From Podocnemis expansa (lineage: Eukaryota > Chordata > Testudines > Podocnemididae): a stretch of DNA of 64,000 nucleotides. The stretch lies in NCBI GenBank assembly GCA_007922195.1, contig ML681991.1, positions 42,486,905 through 42,550,904 of the forward strand. Reading direction: 5' to 3'. Positions within the stretch are counted from its first letter, which is position 1; the number at the start of each line of letters is the position of its first letter. The notes below the pieces were generated by a model. The model saw only the letters and a program-made list of their open reading frames with translations. It made no database searches and was not told the origin of the DNA. A program made the position numbers and the translations under genes. This document shows, piece after piece, positions 12,301 through 23,647 of this stretch.

Positions 12301-15300
12301 CAAAGCCATAGGGACATATATGCACTTGAAGCAGATCACCCAGGACACACTTCTAGAACAACTCCTGTTATTGCCCATAGTAAATAACGTCTTTTTCCTT
12401 CCTCTAGCTCCCATCTGTTTGGCTGTCAAGTAACGGTACTTTGTTGTGGGCGCTTGTTGTGGTGTTTGAGTTGGAGGGAGAAATGGCTCAGCCAAAATTG
12501 TAAAGCTCCTCTCTGTTGTGAAAGATAGCAAATGTTATTTTTAACTCCGTGGCAGAGTCCCACCAGGGCCGTAGGCCGGCTGGCCCTGTCAGTATCACAT
12601 CTGCCGGTCACTATATTCAGCTTTTCAAAGAGGCAGGAAGACAGCAAATGAAGGTGCTTGTTTCCAAGTGTAAAACCCAAACAGATTGCAAGATCTGAAT
12701 CATTAATGCAGAAATGTGGTGCATAAGCAAGAAAAAAAGCCCCACTAGATCTGAGCTGTGTGACTTTTGCTACCTATGGATTAGTAGAAAGCAGTTCCTC
12801 AGACTGCTGTTACTGTCATTCTCTGGAAAGCAGGTTCTAGAGGCTGGTAGCAGAATAGGGAGTGATGTATCTCTCCCTCCGTCTCTCCACACCTTGCTCT
12901 TCTTTGCCATTATTTGGCCCTTCTGGCTTTTGTTCCAAACACATGCAGCTTTGTGGCTTATTCCTTAGCAAGCCCTCCTGGTACAAAGGGCTGATTTAAG
13001 CAATTAGATGAGGTGATAGTGTATTCTGCATGCCATGAGCATTCCTCTATGTAGCTTTCTCTTAAGCCAAAAACTCAGAACTGCCCAGTGTCCCATACAG
13101 CTGTGTGCTGTCAGGTGAAAGCTAGGATGGTGCTGGGTGTCGGGGCCCTACGTGAGTCCTTCAACTGATCAGGGCGTACATACCTCTCCTGTCCTGTTGG
13201 GTGGGGGCAGTTCTAACACAGGGCCCTGGCCTCTGTGCCATGGGTGTTAACCTTGACCCCATGATATGTGAGTGGGGCCAGGCCATAAAGCATGGACTTC
13301 ACCCAGGACTGTCAGTCACAGTCAGTGACGTTATGGAGGGATGAGATTGCCCAGTGCTGCTGTCTCAAACCCTAAATTAGGCCTTGAACCCAGATGTCAG
13401 GCATTCTCTCCAGCTAGGTGGGATTGTGTATCCAGAGCAGAGTCGGGTACTGGGGTTCTGATTACTTGGCCATGAGCTTGAGTACTATACGCAGGTCCAA
13501 ATGCTCTGCTGTCTTTAGGGCACTTGATGCTGTAGGTACTCGGCATGGAAATGGTGGGATCTGGTTTACAGAAATCATTAGCTTCAGGTGTCTTACGTTA
13601 TGGTAGGGCCTAAGACATGTGACAGTGTATTACGTTCATCACATGCCTGCCATCAACCAGGGCACTTCCAGTGCACATGGTAGGCTGGAGGCAACAGGAG
13701 GGGTTGGGCAGGTGACTCCTAGATTCAAAGACTAGCAGAAACCACAGTGGTCATTGCATCTGCCTTCCTGCATAATACAGGCTAATGAGCTTCCCCCAGA
13801 TACATAGCAATAAAACTGTCACAGCCAGTGCTTTGTCACACTTCTGAAAATGAGGCCCTCACTGCGTGAAGCAGGACCGCTCAAACCACTGCCACTGGGC
13901 ATCACAGGCTGTTTTTGGAAAAGCGTGCTGTGACCTCTCACTGTGCTTTGGCTGGTGCTAATGATGCTGACCCAGTGTAGTAAGAGGTGTGACTGCGTTG
14001 TGCTCAGCCACAGCAAGGGCAAAGTATTATTAACAGGGCCCCCGATAAAGCCCTTTTCGGTTGCAGCTATCTCAGGTATCAACGACAGCCATGTGATCTA
14101 TTTGTGCAGGCTGCAGGTTTGACCAAGTAAGAAAAGCAGCTGTACAATGGTGAGTCTTGTCTCAGAGTGCTGGCGTTTAATGTTTAATGGAAAAAAGCCC
14201 TGAGCAAAGGCATAAGGTAAGAAATATTTAATTTTACACTGTTGGTTTGCACCATATGTTTTCCACTTTATAAATATTTCAGACACTTTGCTCAACAAGC
14301 CCAAGCAGAATCTTCTGTGGCTTTGTGCATTGTGCTTTCTTCCCGGAGGGCTGAGCATTTATTCCCCCTCCCTGCTGGCTGGCATTGCCTCCCAGGGAAA
14401 CATTTAGAGATTATTGGCCTCTTCCCTGCCATTGAGAGAGCCACAACTCAGGGCACTGCAGCTAGGGTTGTCACCTGTCAAGGTTTTTCAGAGGCTCATT
14501 CCTTTTTAGGCATAGCTGATGTGGGAAGGCTGTTAGGGAGCTCAGGAGACAGGGCAAGCTAACCAGTTTTACAGGCTCTGGTTCATGCAAGCTGGCCCCA
14601 TTTTTTTTGTAACTCGGAGATGGCCACTCAGGTTGGTGCCCACAACAAGGCTGACCCTGCTGTAGTCAAGCCCATACGCTAAAGGCATCACGGAGCTGCC
14701 CCCTCTCCTCTGCCCATCAGAGACAAATCCTTTGTGCTGTAGCTTCCCCTCTAATGCTGGTCTCTTGCTGCACCACCGAGTACATCCCCAGGTTGGTGGC
14801 CTGGAGGGATGCGGGTTTATTCATAACTGAATGGTGGCATTCAGAAATCAATTAACCATGGTGGAGTTGAGTGAGGTTGGGCTGGAAGGTGGAGGGGCAA
14901 GGAAGGAAGGGAACTGCCCCATCATTACATCCTTGCCCCTGGCTAGCTGAAAGGGGGTGTGGAAAGGCTCACTGAACTGTTTTTTCCATCCCAGTGAGTG
15001 GGACAGGCTGGTTGAGAGGGCAAGACATGCTGCATGCCACTGAGAGGGCCTGTCACTGCAGTGAGTGCTCACAGGTAGGTCAGCACAGCTCTGCCACCAG
15101 CATGTTCACTGTGCTCACATAAGCCCCCTGGCTAGCCACTGCTGAGGAGGATGGCGCCAGTCTTACCTGAGAGAAAACCTCAAACCTTTGCTCAGTTCAG
15201 CCACTGTTCCGGGTCCCTGAGCCAGGGGGTCTGGCAGAACAGGGCCTGGTGCTCTCAGCAGCAACTTTTCTTTTTCAGTCAGGCCATGGCAGCACTTCAG

Positions 15301-16050
15301 CCTTTCCACAGTGACCCCAGCCTGAACTGTAGGGATAGTGCAGCCTCCCTGAACAGTAAGGACCAAAGCATGGCTCCTCAAGCTCCAGTTTGGGATCAGT
15401 GGCCCACTGGGTCTGGGAGGGAGTCTCCTTTTGTCCCAAATGGCATAAAACTTGGCAGTATTGGGTTTACCTGTTGTTCTGGCCCAAAGAAATAGCCCCC
15501 CCTGAATAAACACATAAGGTTGCCCTCCCAAATGTGAGTGCTGCAATCTGGTCTAGATGAGATAGGCTTTGCTCTGCACTGTGCCTGAGCACTTTCCTAC
15601 CATGCATGAAGACTATCATGCCAAGCCACGTAATCATGCAGGCTATATTAGGTGATGCAGCAGAAAGTATAACAGCTGATCCGAATGGGCTTTCTATACA
15701 ACAAATAGTGAAGGTGTAAATTCAGTGCTGGTGCTGAATTAGCTGGCTAATTATACTTGTGTGTCAGCGGGGTGTATAATAGGAAACTTGGCCCAATACT
15801 AGAGAGTTAGTGTGCTTGTGCTATTGTAATCCATTTGCTGGTGGTGTCAGCAGCAATCTGGGCTGGGTTTAGTATATGGAGGTTTGGTACCTGTCAATGG
15901 AAGTTCTTTAGGATGCACTTTTGCTATCTGTAGTCCAGACATGGGTGGCCCTGTGTGTCAGCTGCTGGATAGCAGTGATTTTGAGCAAACAAAGTCCATT
16001 GGTTCACAACTGCACCATTGCTTGCTGCATGCACTGAACCAAGGTCATTG
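6400..16050. other. Long unassigned non-coding stretch
   Basis: No exon, RNA gene or confidently named repeat was recognised. Local features are a C run near 11325-11334 and several AATAAA-like strings such as those around 11582-11605. All ORFs are short and unrelated to families I know. Old degraded repeats are likely present but below what can be seen by eye. Confidence 0.4.
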
Positions 16051-16061
16051 GGATGACTGCA

Positions 16062-16352
16062 TTAGAACTGATAAGCACCTACATGGGGAGCAAATATTTA
16101 GCAGTGGGCTCTTCAGTCTAGCAGAGAAAAAGCTAACACAATTCAGTGTTTGGAAGCTGAAGCTAGACAAAATCAGATTCAAAATGAGGTGTAGATTTTT
16201 TACAGAAAGAGTAACTGACACTAGCCATTTTTAACTCTAGTGTGACTGTTTTTCTAATGTCTCTGCCCCAGCAATGATTTTGGGGCAGTTCTCAGGCCTG
16301 TGTGTCATACAGGTGGTCAGCCTATTTGACCACAGTTGTTCCTTCTTGTGTT
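16062..16352 (+). mobile_element. L3-type CR1 LINE, 3' terminal fragment
   Basis: CACCTACATGGGGAGCAAATATTTAGCAGTGGGCTCTTCAGTCTAGCAGAGAAA, then CTAGACAAAATCAGATTC, and finally GGGGCAGTTCTCAGGCCTGTGTGTCATACAGGTGGTCAG form the known order of the L3/CR1 3' end. The same string order appears at 32263-32505 and 52095-52440. Non-coding remnant, sense orientation. Confidence 0.75.
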
Positions 16353-17214
16353 GGAATCAATGGGCACCTGATGACTTGTATTTCTGTGTGCATCTGGCCC
16401 TGCGGAGCAGTCAAACGTCTGTGTGCATCTGCGCAATGGCCCTTCCTTGGAAGCACCCAGCATGTCTGGGTGTGACATAGATTATGGGTGGTGTCTTATG
16501 GCCCAGACACAATCAGCTACAGTGGAACATGGGTCTAAGCTGCCAAATTCAGAGCTGGATTAGTGGGGCCTTGGGGCGTTCCTGTTTCTAATCAGTCTTG
16601 GTGGTGAGTAAAGCAAACACTGTGGATTTACAGCAGCCACAGTTGGTTTCTGTTTCTACCAGAGATGTAAATTTCCACCCGCTGTCTCTAGAACAGGTGA
16701 AGCAGCCTGTAAAGTTGGTCATTGACGTGCTGTACCAAACTACTCAGCTGGTCAGAGGCTGCCATGCAGTATTCACTGACCAGAGGGAGTTGTGCATCAG
16801 CCTTAATGTACTTTCACCAGGGGGCAGAGCCTGTAGAGTCTTAAGGCCACAAGCTGAGCAAGGCTTCCTCCCTCTCCAGCACGGGACACTGACACCATCC
16901 AGCATTTACCCTCTCTAGCCAGCAATGGATGTGGGCCCTGAGTGTTGGGCAGGAGCAGCAAATTACTTAGCACTGAAGAATTACCAAGTCTTAGCTACTC
17001 AGCCCACTGGCACTCCATGGCCCCACAGACCTGGACTGTTGGTTGCTGGCGTGAGGCCAGGGATCCAACTGGCTAGTGAATGGTATGACTCAAACTTTTA
17101 CTGGGAACATTCATTCTAACTAGCTGGAGCAGGGGCTGGAGCACTGCCTGTGGACAGAGGAATGATACATGGCAAAGTGTTGGGGCTGGTGCAATATCAT
17201 AACAGAGTTGTTTA

Positions 17215-17550
17215 TTTGAACATTGCATCACAGGGTTGGAAGAGATCATAAGGTTCAGCTGGTCTGTCGCCTTGCCAAGGTATGGGATTTGTTGTGAGTA
17301 AATCATCAGAGACGGCTGGCTTTCCCACCTCCCTTTTAAAACCTCCAGTGAAGGACCTTCCATGAACTCCCCAGGCTGCCAGCTTCTGTCTCCTACTGCT
17401 CTTCTGCTTAGGGAGTTTTCCCTGAGATGTAATCTAAAGCTGCTAGGCTGTAGTTTGACCCCATCGCCGCCTGTCCTGACCACTGTAGCAAGAGAGAGCA
17501 GCTTCGTTAATGGGTGTGAGGCAGCCACAAACAGCAGTTGAAGGAGGTCA
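17215..17550 (-). mobile_element. CR1 LINE 3' fragment, old
   Basis: In plus orientation it begins CATCACAGGGTTGGAAGAGATCATAAGG, the reverse complement of a CR1 3' end, and proceeds through CCTTCCATGAACTCCCCAGGC and GGAGTTTTCCCTGAGATGTAATCTAAAGCTGCTAGGCTG. Diverged and 5' truncated. The 182-codon minus ORF across 17073-17621 is a relic of this copy, not a host gene. Confidence 0.65.
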
Positions 17551-17639
17551 TGTGTGTTGTTTAAAGGGGAGGAGCTGTGAACTCCAGTGAGGCCAGGAAG
17601 AGCTGAACCGGCTCTAAGCAAATAGTAGAAAACATCATA

Positions 17640-18260
17640 GTGGGCATCAGTTTAGAAAAATGCAGCTGGGGCTGAGACTCTGCAATGGAAGCTATGGCAG
17701 AGAGACCATGCAAAAGTAGTGATGCCAAGGGAGTGTAAACTAGGCAGGAGTTTATAGTGACACATGACAGCACAAATGGTCCATGGCATTTTTAGGTGAC
17801 CAGTGCAAAAGTACCCGTTTGTTGTAGAACAGAGCAAGGAAGTAGGCAACTCTTGCCAGGATGCAAAACTGCACCTGTGGATGGTCCAAGCACCACATCA
17901 TCAAGGAGACAACACTGACAACAGCTGAGGTTCAGGGAACAGCAGTAGACAACAAAGGCCTGGTGGATTTGACTTACAAGGAGGGCCTTAAAAGAATCGC
18001 ACCTATAGTGCATGGCCACGCAATGACTTGGGAGGGCATGAGGCGACTCCCCAGCTATCTGAGGTTTGCAAGCGCCAGAGGAAGATGAAGCAGTGGCTGA
18101 AGGAGTACAAGAAGGAGTAACTAGAGGAGCTGGGATGACATTTACAAAGGGAATTGCAAATGTAATCTGGAAAGACTTGCTGGTGGTGAACTGTGCTAGC
18201 TGGGGCACCAGGTCCTAAGGGAGGTGCCAGACGCCACAGTGTTTGGCACATTTAAACAAG
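17640..18260. other. Unassigned moderately repetitive-looking segment
   Basis: Short ORFs on both strands and an ACATCATCAAGGAGACAACA-containing block. I could not match it to a LINE, an LTR or a processed pseudogene. Nothing else is supported. Confidence 0.3.
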
Positions 18261-19159
18261 GCTGGATTAAAAGCTAGTAAATGTAGCCATCTTGTATCCT
18301 CTCTTGGGAGAGGGGAACCATTATGTCTTTGTCATTGCTACACTCACTGCAGTGGCGGCTGTTCTCTCTGTGTGACAGCTACGCTTACTGAAGTTAAAGA
18401 CAGGCAGGAGGGGTCTGCACATGCCCAGATTGTTTAGTATATTATGCAGGTAGTTCAGATTTAGCCATGTCCTGTTTAAGCACCCCACGTAGAGCAGTAG
18501 TAGTAACAGCTCAGGAAGGGTGCTTCTGTGGTTTACACACTGCCATTTAGCTCATTGTCAGAGAGGGTGTCAGTAAGAGCTGGCCAGAAACAAGTGTGTG
18601 TGAGAGACCTTTCCTGGAGCAGCTCAGGGATCAGCGCTGTCTCACTGGGGTTGTACAAGACCCCAAGTGAAGTCTTTGTGCCAGGCCTTGCTCAAGGTGT
18701 ATTTCATAAAAGATTCCAGCTTTGCTGTGGCTCCTATTGACATTGCTGAGACTGTTGCTCTTGATCTCTGTCATGGAAACGGGTGGGCCCCAGATTGTTC
18801 TTACAGAGAAGGGGAAACCTAAGCCAGTAGCAGGACTGGTCTTGCATGCAGGGGGCCATATTCTCAGGAGGGTGCAGTGGGTGCACCTGGCAACCTACAT
18901 TTGCATGTGCAGTCACAATCCTCTGGCATCCTGTTTGGAGACGCCCTGAGCTGATTGTCATCTACAGCAGTGAATGTGGCCCAAATCAGATGAGCCAAGT
19001 GCTGGGACGCGCTGCCTTGGGTTTTTCTTTTGCAGGGCAGATGAGTCCACAGTTTGTTATGCTGAAAACTGCGGAGGGGGGGTTCATGTCTCCCAGTGCA
19101 ACAAGAGACACGACCCTAGTGTGACATGAGTGTGATTGGACAAGGGCACTGTGGGGGGG

Positions 19160-19193
19160 GTGTGTGTGTGTGTGTGCGTGCGCGCGTGCGCGC
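19160..19193. repeat. Alternating purine-pyrimidine (TG/CG)n tract
   Basis: An 8-base G run (19153-19160) leads directly into (TG)n and then CGTGCGCGCGTGCGCGC, giving about 34 bases of uninterrupted pyrimidine-purine alternation. Such tracts can adopt Z-DNA. Confidence 0.9.
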
Positions 19194-20512
19194 TCAGACA
19201 AGCCCCACTTGGGTCATCTCCCCTACTCTAAACGCTGAGGGTCAGGCTGGAGCATCTCACTCACGTGGTGGGTGTGGCAATGCGTATCGGAACTGACGTC
19301 CTGTCCTGCTCTGGCTTCGAGCCATGCAGTCTGGGTCCGTGATGTCAAGGGAAGCCTTTTGGCTGCCAAGACTGCGGAACCATGGCTGTGGGGACTCGGG
19401 CTGACAGGGGTGGTCTGATGTGAGCAAACAGCGGATGAAAAAGCTGGGTGAGGTCAGCCTGAGGCAGAAATAGTGTGACCTGTATTACCAGTCCTGTGTA
19501 GGCTAGCCACTGCCCCGCTCCCAAAGCAGTACCAGGGCTGAAATCTCAGGGCTCTGGGCTTTGGTGTCAGGACACTGCCCTGTCCTAGCTGGAGGCAGGC
19601 CTGGCATTCACATTGGAAGGGCTACTGACACAGTACCAAGGTCAGCTCCTGCAATAGCTTCTCACAGCACCTTGAATGCCATGGGCCTTGGCAGGTGTCC
19701 AGGGAAAGCTGTTCGCAGCTCTGCATGCAAGGCCTGCATTGTGCTCAGTGAAGAGGCAAGGGATCCAGGACCCTGCCCCATGGTACTCTCCCCATTCCTG
19801 GGCAGTCTGCATGCATTGCCCCATCTGCTCACCATGCTCAGGGGCCACCCCTCTGGGAAGCAGTTGTCAATACTAAACTAGGCTCTCCATTTGGTTGTTG
19901 TGGCACCATTTTGCTGACTGTCAGAAGGTGGGTAAGATGGAATCCCTCCTCAATCCCTGCAGTCTTTTAAAAGCCCTGGCTCTTTCCAAGAGAGGAAGGA
20001 TTGTAGACCTTGGTTACCTGGTTGTGTCTCAGTCTAGAGGCTTAAAACTCTGCCTCCCTTCTGGCACCTCCCACAGGTTGCAGAATGCACTCGAGCTGTC
20101 CAGCTGTATGGAGCAAGCGGTGCAGGTTTTCAAAGGGCCCATTCTGCTCCTTTCCACCCATACAATCTTGTTGGTCATAGTAGAAGCACAGGGCTATAAT
20201 GAGGACTGTCTGCCAAGCTTGTTGGTATCCTTTCAGATGAGGGGGCTCAACTGCTTTCATGACATCACAGCATTTTAAAGGTGGGGTAATTTCCTGGAGC
20301 CATTCTTTGCCTCACTCCTACACCAGGAAACCACACATTGGGATATTTTGTGTGTACACATAGTTAACCTTCTTTGAATGTGATTAAGCAGCTGGGAGCG
20401 AAGTGCCAGCCCCAAAAGAACAGCCATCTCCCTGCAGATGCCTAGCAAAGGTGAGCTACCAGCTTCTGCCTGAGAACTTCTGCTTTAGGATGAAAGTAAC
20501 TTACCACTCTAT

Positions 20513-21438
20513 GGGTATGTCCACACAGGGCTTTTATTTCAAAACAACCAGTGTTGTTTCGAAATAAAAGTCCCTATGTCCAAACGACATTTTCTTGTTT
20601 CGAAAGGAGGTAGAGCCTCGTTTCGAAACAAGCCCTCCTTTCGAAACAGCTTAAACCACTTTGCTTTTGAAAGGAGGGTTATTTCGAAACAGTTGTTTCA
20701 AAATAAGCCATTGGGACTTATTTCGAAACAAGGACTGTTTCAAAATAACAAGGACCTTTCTCCCAGGGTGCATAGCACTCTGGGGGGAAGGTCGCACCGC
20801 CCCCCAGCACCCTGGTCAGGGATCACTCTGACCACTCTGCACCCCACTCTGACCAGGGTGCCGAGTGGGGTGCAGGGAGCTGGAGGGTGCCTCAGCTGGC
20901 TCCCCCCCAGCTTCCCCTTGCTGGGAGCAGGGGGGGACAGGAGCCTCAGCCCCCTTCACCCCCCTACCCCTGGCAAAGGGAAGGGGGGAAGCCAGCTGGG
21001 GCTGCCCCCAAGCCTGGTGCGCCCCACCCCTGGGCTTCCCCTGCCCTCCCCGCAGCTCCTGCCAGGCATGGGGGGCCTTCCCTCCTCCCCGTGGCCCCTG
21101 CTGGGCGCGGGGGGGGCTTCTCCTGCCCCTCTGTGGCCCCTGCTGGGGGTGGAGGGGCTTTCCCAGCGCAGCACTGGGGAAGCCCCCGCGTGCCCAGCAG
21201 GAACTGTAGGGGGGGGGGCAGGAGAAGCCCCCCCCGTGCCTGGCAGGAGCCGCGGGGGGGGGGGGGAGGAGAAGCCCGGGGACAGGGCCTCCCTCCCCCC
21301 CTCCCCTCTCCTATTTCGAAATAGCATATCACAGTGGACATGCTATTTCAATTCCCTCCTTTTTCCTTATTTCGAAATAGCTTTTTGTTACTTCAAAACA
21401 AGGCATTTCGAAACAAGGGCTTGTGTGTGGATCTAGCT
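20513..21438. mobile_element. Foldback MITE (926 bp) of TTATTTCGAAATAA palindromes around a GC-rich core
   Basis: The left end is GGGTATGTCCACACA; the reverse complement of the right end is AGCTAGATCCACACA. TAT flanks both sides (20510-20512 and 21439-21441), a 3 bp target duplication of the kind made by PIF/Harbinger elements. The outer arms contain repeated ATTTCGAAAT or TTTCGAAA palindromes. The core (about 20780-21300) is very GC-rich with inverted blocks: CTCCTGCCAGGCATGGGGGG near 21056 is answered by CCCCCCCGTGCCTGGCAGGAG near 21228. The 286-codon ORF across it is low-complexity read-through, not a gene. Confidence 0.75.
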
Positions 21439-22989
21439 TATAGGGCTAGCTAAGAGTTTGTGCCATAAGCATACCCCCATGCCAGATAACCCACTCATCA
21501 TGGAACTTGGGACTTACTCGAAAGGTGGCATGTAATATACCAATTGCAAGCTAGCAACTCACTGGTCATTAATATGCTTCTATGATGCAAATATGGTTAA
21601 CCCAGAGGGAACTTTACAGCTGGGCTGGAAATATGAGTAAAATGTCAAGAGGCTTTGTGAAAGAGGTTTTTCTCTAGGTAAAGAAGAAAGATTGATATGT
21701 CAAACCAGGTGTGACCAAATCCAGAGGACTAGCCCTTTGTTGGAAGAGAACATTTCCATTGTAAAAATCACCAGTAGGGAAGGAAACAGCCTAGACAGCT
21801 TCTATACCTAGCAGAAAACAATCACTTTCTCTGGGGTGATCCTTCAGAAGAATACATGTCTAAGATTTATTGGACTATAGATAGAGGGAGGAGTGAACCT
21901 CCAGGTTAATCCTCTCCTGAGGGATCAAAGAAACCAGCACTTGGATTCCATCAGGGTGGATCCTAGCCAGTCATGCAGGAAAAGTTGCAGTAAGTAGGGA
22001 AGCCATCTTGAAGAAGACCTAGAGATGACTTATGTTTTATTCTTAGAAATGCATTTTACTTGGCTTTTCTACACTCTTGTGTTAATAAACTTTTTACTTT
22101 TACTGCCAAGCCACTCAGTGCTGTGTTTGAAGTAGAGGATTTGTCAACCCCAGTTAAGGTCATAAGCTCCTGTGTACAGTCTCTTTAAAGGAGATGCAAA
22201 TGTGCTAAGTTTTGGTAAGTGCTAATGACAGAGCAGCTGGGTGCCACAGAAAGACATGTCTGAAGCGCTTGGGAGTCACCGATTGTTACTGGTGAGGAAA
22301 GGTTTGGCTAGGCAGAGGGTTGAAGTGTTTTCTGGCAGGGCAGACATGCTGGTGTTCCAGAGAGCTGACACAGCACGCACTTAGCCGCAGCAAGGCTTTC
22401 ACTTGATAGGACTGAGAGGGGCAACAAGCTGGCTACAATTCTGGAAACTTGAGCAGCTTTTGGTGTGGTTCAGTGTTTGCTTTGCCCATGGGGGCAGTTG
22501 TTGGGTATGTCTAACAAATAGCACAGAGTTCTCTTGCAGGAGCAGCTCCCACCACTCCCATTCTGCCCAGTCAACCCTACATGGCTAGATTGTGCATTGA
22601 GTGGGGTGGGGCAGAGATTTCTAACAGAGCGACTAAGTTGGTATCTTTCTTCCCCCCAGAAAGGGGTGCTGGGAAAGGCAGCTGGATTTTTGTGAAGGAT
22701 TGTAAAAGGAGACACTTGTCTTCACTTGTGCCCTGGAATCTCAGTGTTACGGTTGTCCCCTACAAACTCTTGTGACTGGCTCTGCTGAGATTGTCTAATT
22801 TACTGCTGTGCTTTATTCTCGCTCACTAATGTGTCTCAAAAACAGAGCTGCTTCCCTCTGCAGTGTGGCTGCTGGGGCTTTGTGTTTAGCGAAGGTGTCC
22901 TGCTTGCTAGTTCGCATAGTTGTGTTCTCCCAGCTTGCCTCCCACATGGGAACAGCTGGCTACGTGGCTCTGGACTTCTAGTAGGGCTG

Positions 22990-23350
22990 TCACTGCCCTG
23001 AAAAAAGGGTCTGGTCCCAGGCCCCTGGTGAGCAGCCCCGCTCCCTAGGCCCAAACCAGGAGCCAGATTGAGCTCCTCTTGCCAGCAGCCCAGCCCCTGC
23101 TGACCAGCGGAAAGCAGTCCCAGCCCGTATCTGACTCTGGCCTTGATTCAGCCACTGCCACTGCTGCCCAATGGTTGGCAGCCCAGGCCAATCTGGTCCC
23201 TGCTGCTGCTGGCTAGCAGCAGGTGGCCCAGGCCCAGTCCAGCCCCTGCCACTGGCAGCCAATGGCGGGCAGTCCCAGCCCCTACCTTTGCTGGAGCAAG
23301 GCTGGAAACGGGCAGGGCTGCAACCCTGCAGGCCCAGTGGCAGCAACTCC
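22990..23350. repeat. Degenerate GC-rich tandem repeat
   Basis: Blocks related to CCCCTGCCACTGGCAGCCAATGGCGGGCAG and CCACTGCCACTGCTGCCCAATGGTTGGCAG recur about every 55-100 bp, separated by CAGCCC-rich text. Possibly the decayed interior of a transposon; no termini were found. Confidence 0.5.
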
Positions 23351-23613
23351 CCTGGTTTCTAGCTGACTTTGAGCAGTGGCAGCTCAGTTGACAGAGCAAA
23401 GAGTATTTTGAAAGATTGCATGTGAAACTGAAGAAGAGTGGAGCCATGCCCTGGGAGCGCTGGCCTTTGGTTTGAACATGACTGACTTCTGTGTTTCCAG
23501 CTCAAGTGAGAGCCCCTGTAAGGTTGACACAATGCACAAAGGTGAGCTTTAGCAAAATGAGTCTGATGTCAAGTGTGGTAAAACCATGTCCATACACAGA
23601 CACATCCAGTAGG

Positions 23614-23647
23614 TATATATATATTATTATATTTATATATATACACA
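23614..23647. repeat. AT-rich microsatellite
   Basis: GTATATATATATTATTATATTTATATATATAC-like sequence followed shortly by a 13-base A run near 23665-23677. Confidence 0.85.

Noticed and set aside
17073..17621. 182-codon minus ORF
   Set aside because: Spans an old CR1 3' fragment and adjacent unique DNA; codon content is explained by the repeat.
20576..21436. 286-codon plus ORF, Pro/Gly-rich in the middle
   Set aside because: It is read-through of a foldback MITE and its GC-rich core; ORFs of similar length exist in other frames and on the other strand, composition is low complexity, and the ends coincide with the transposon.
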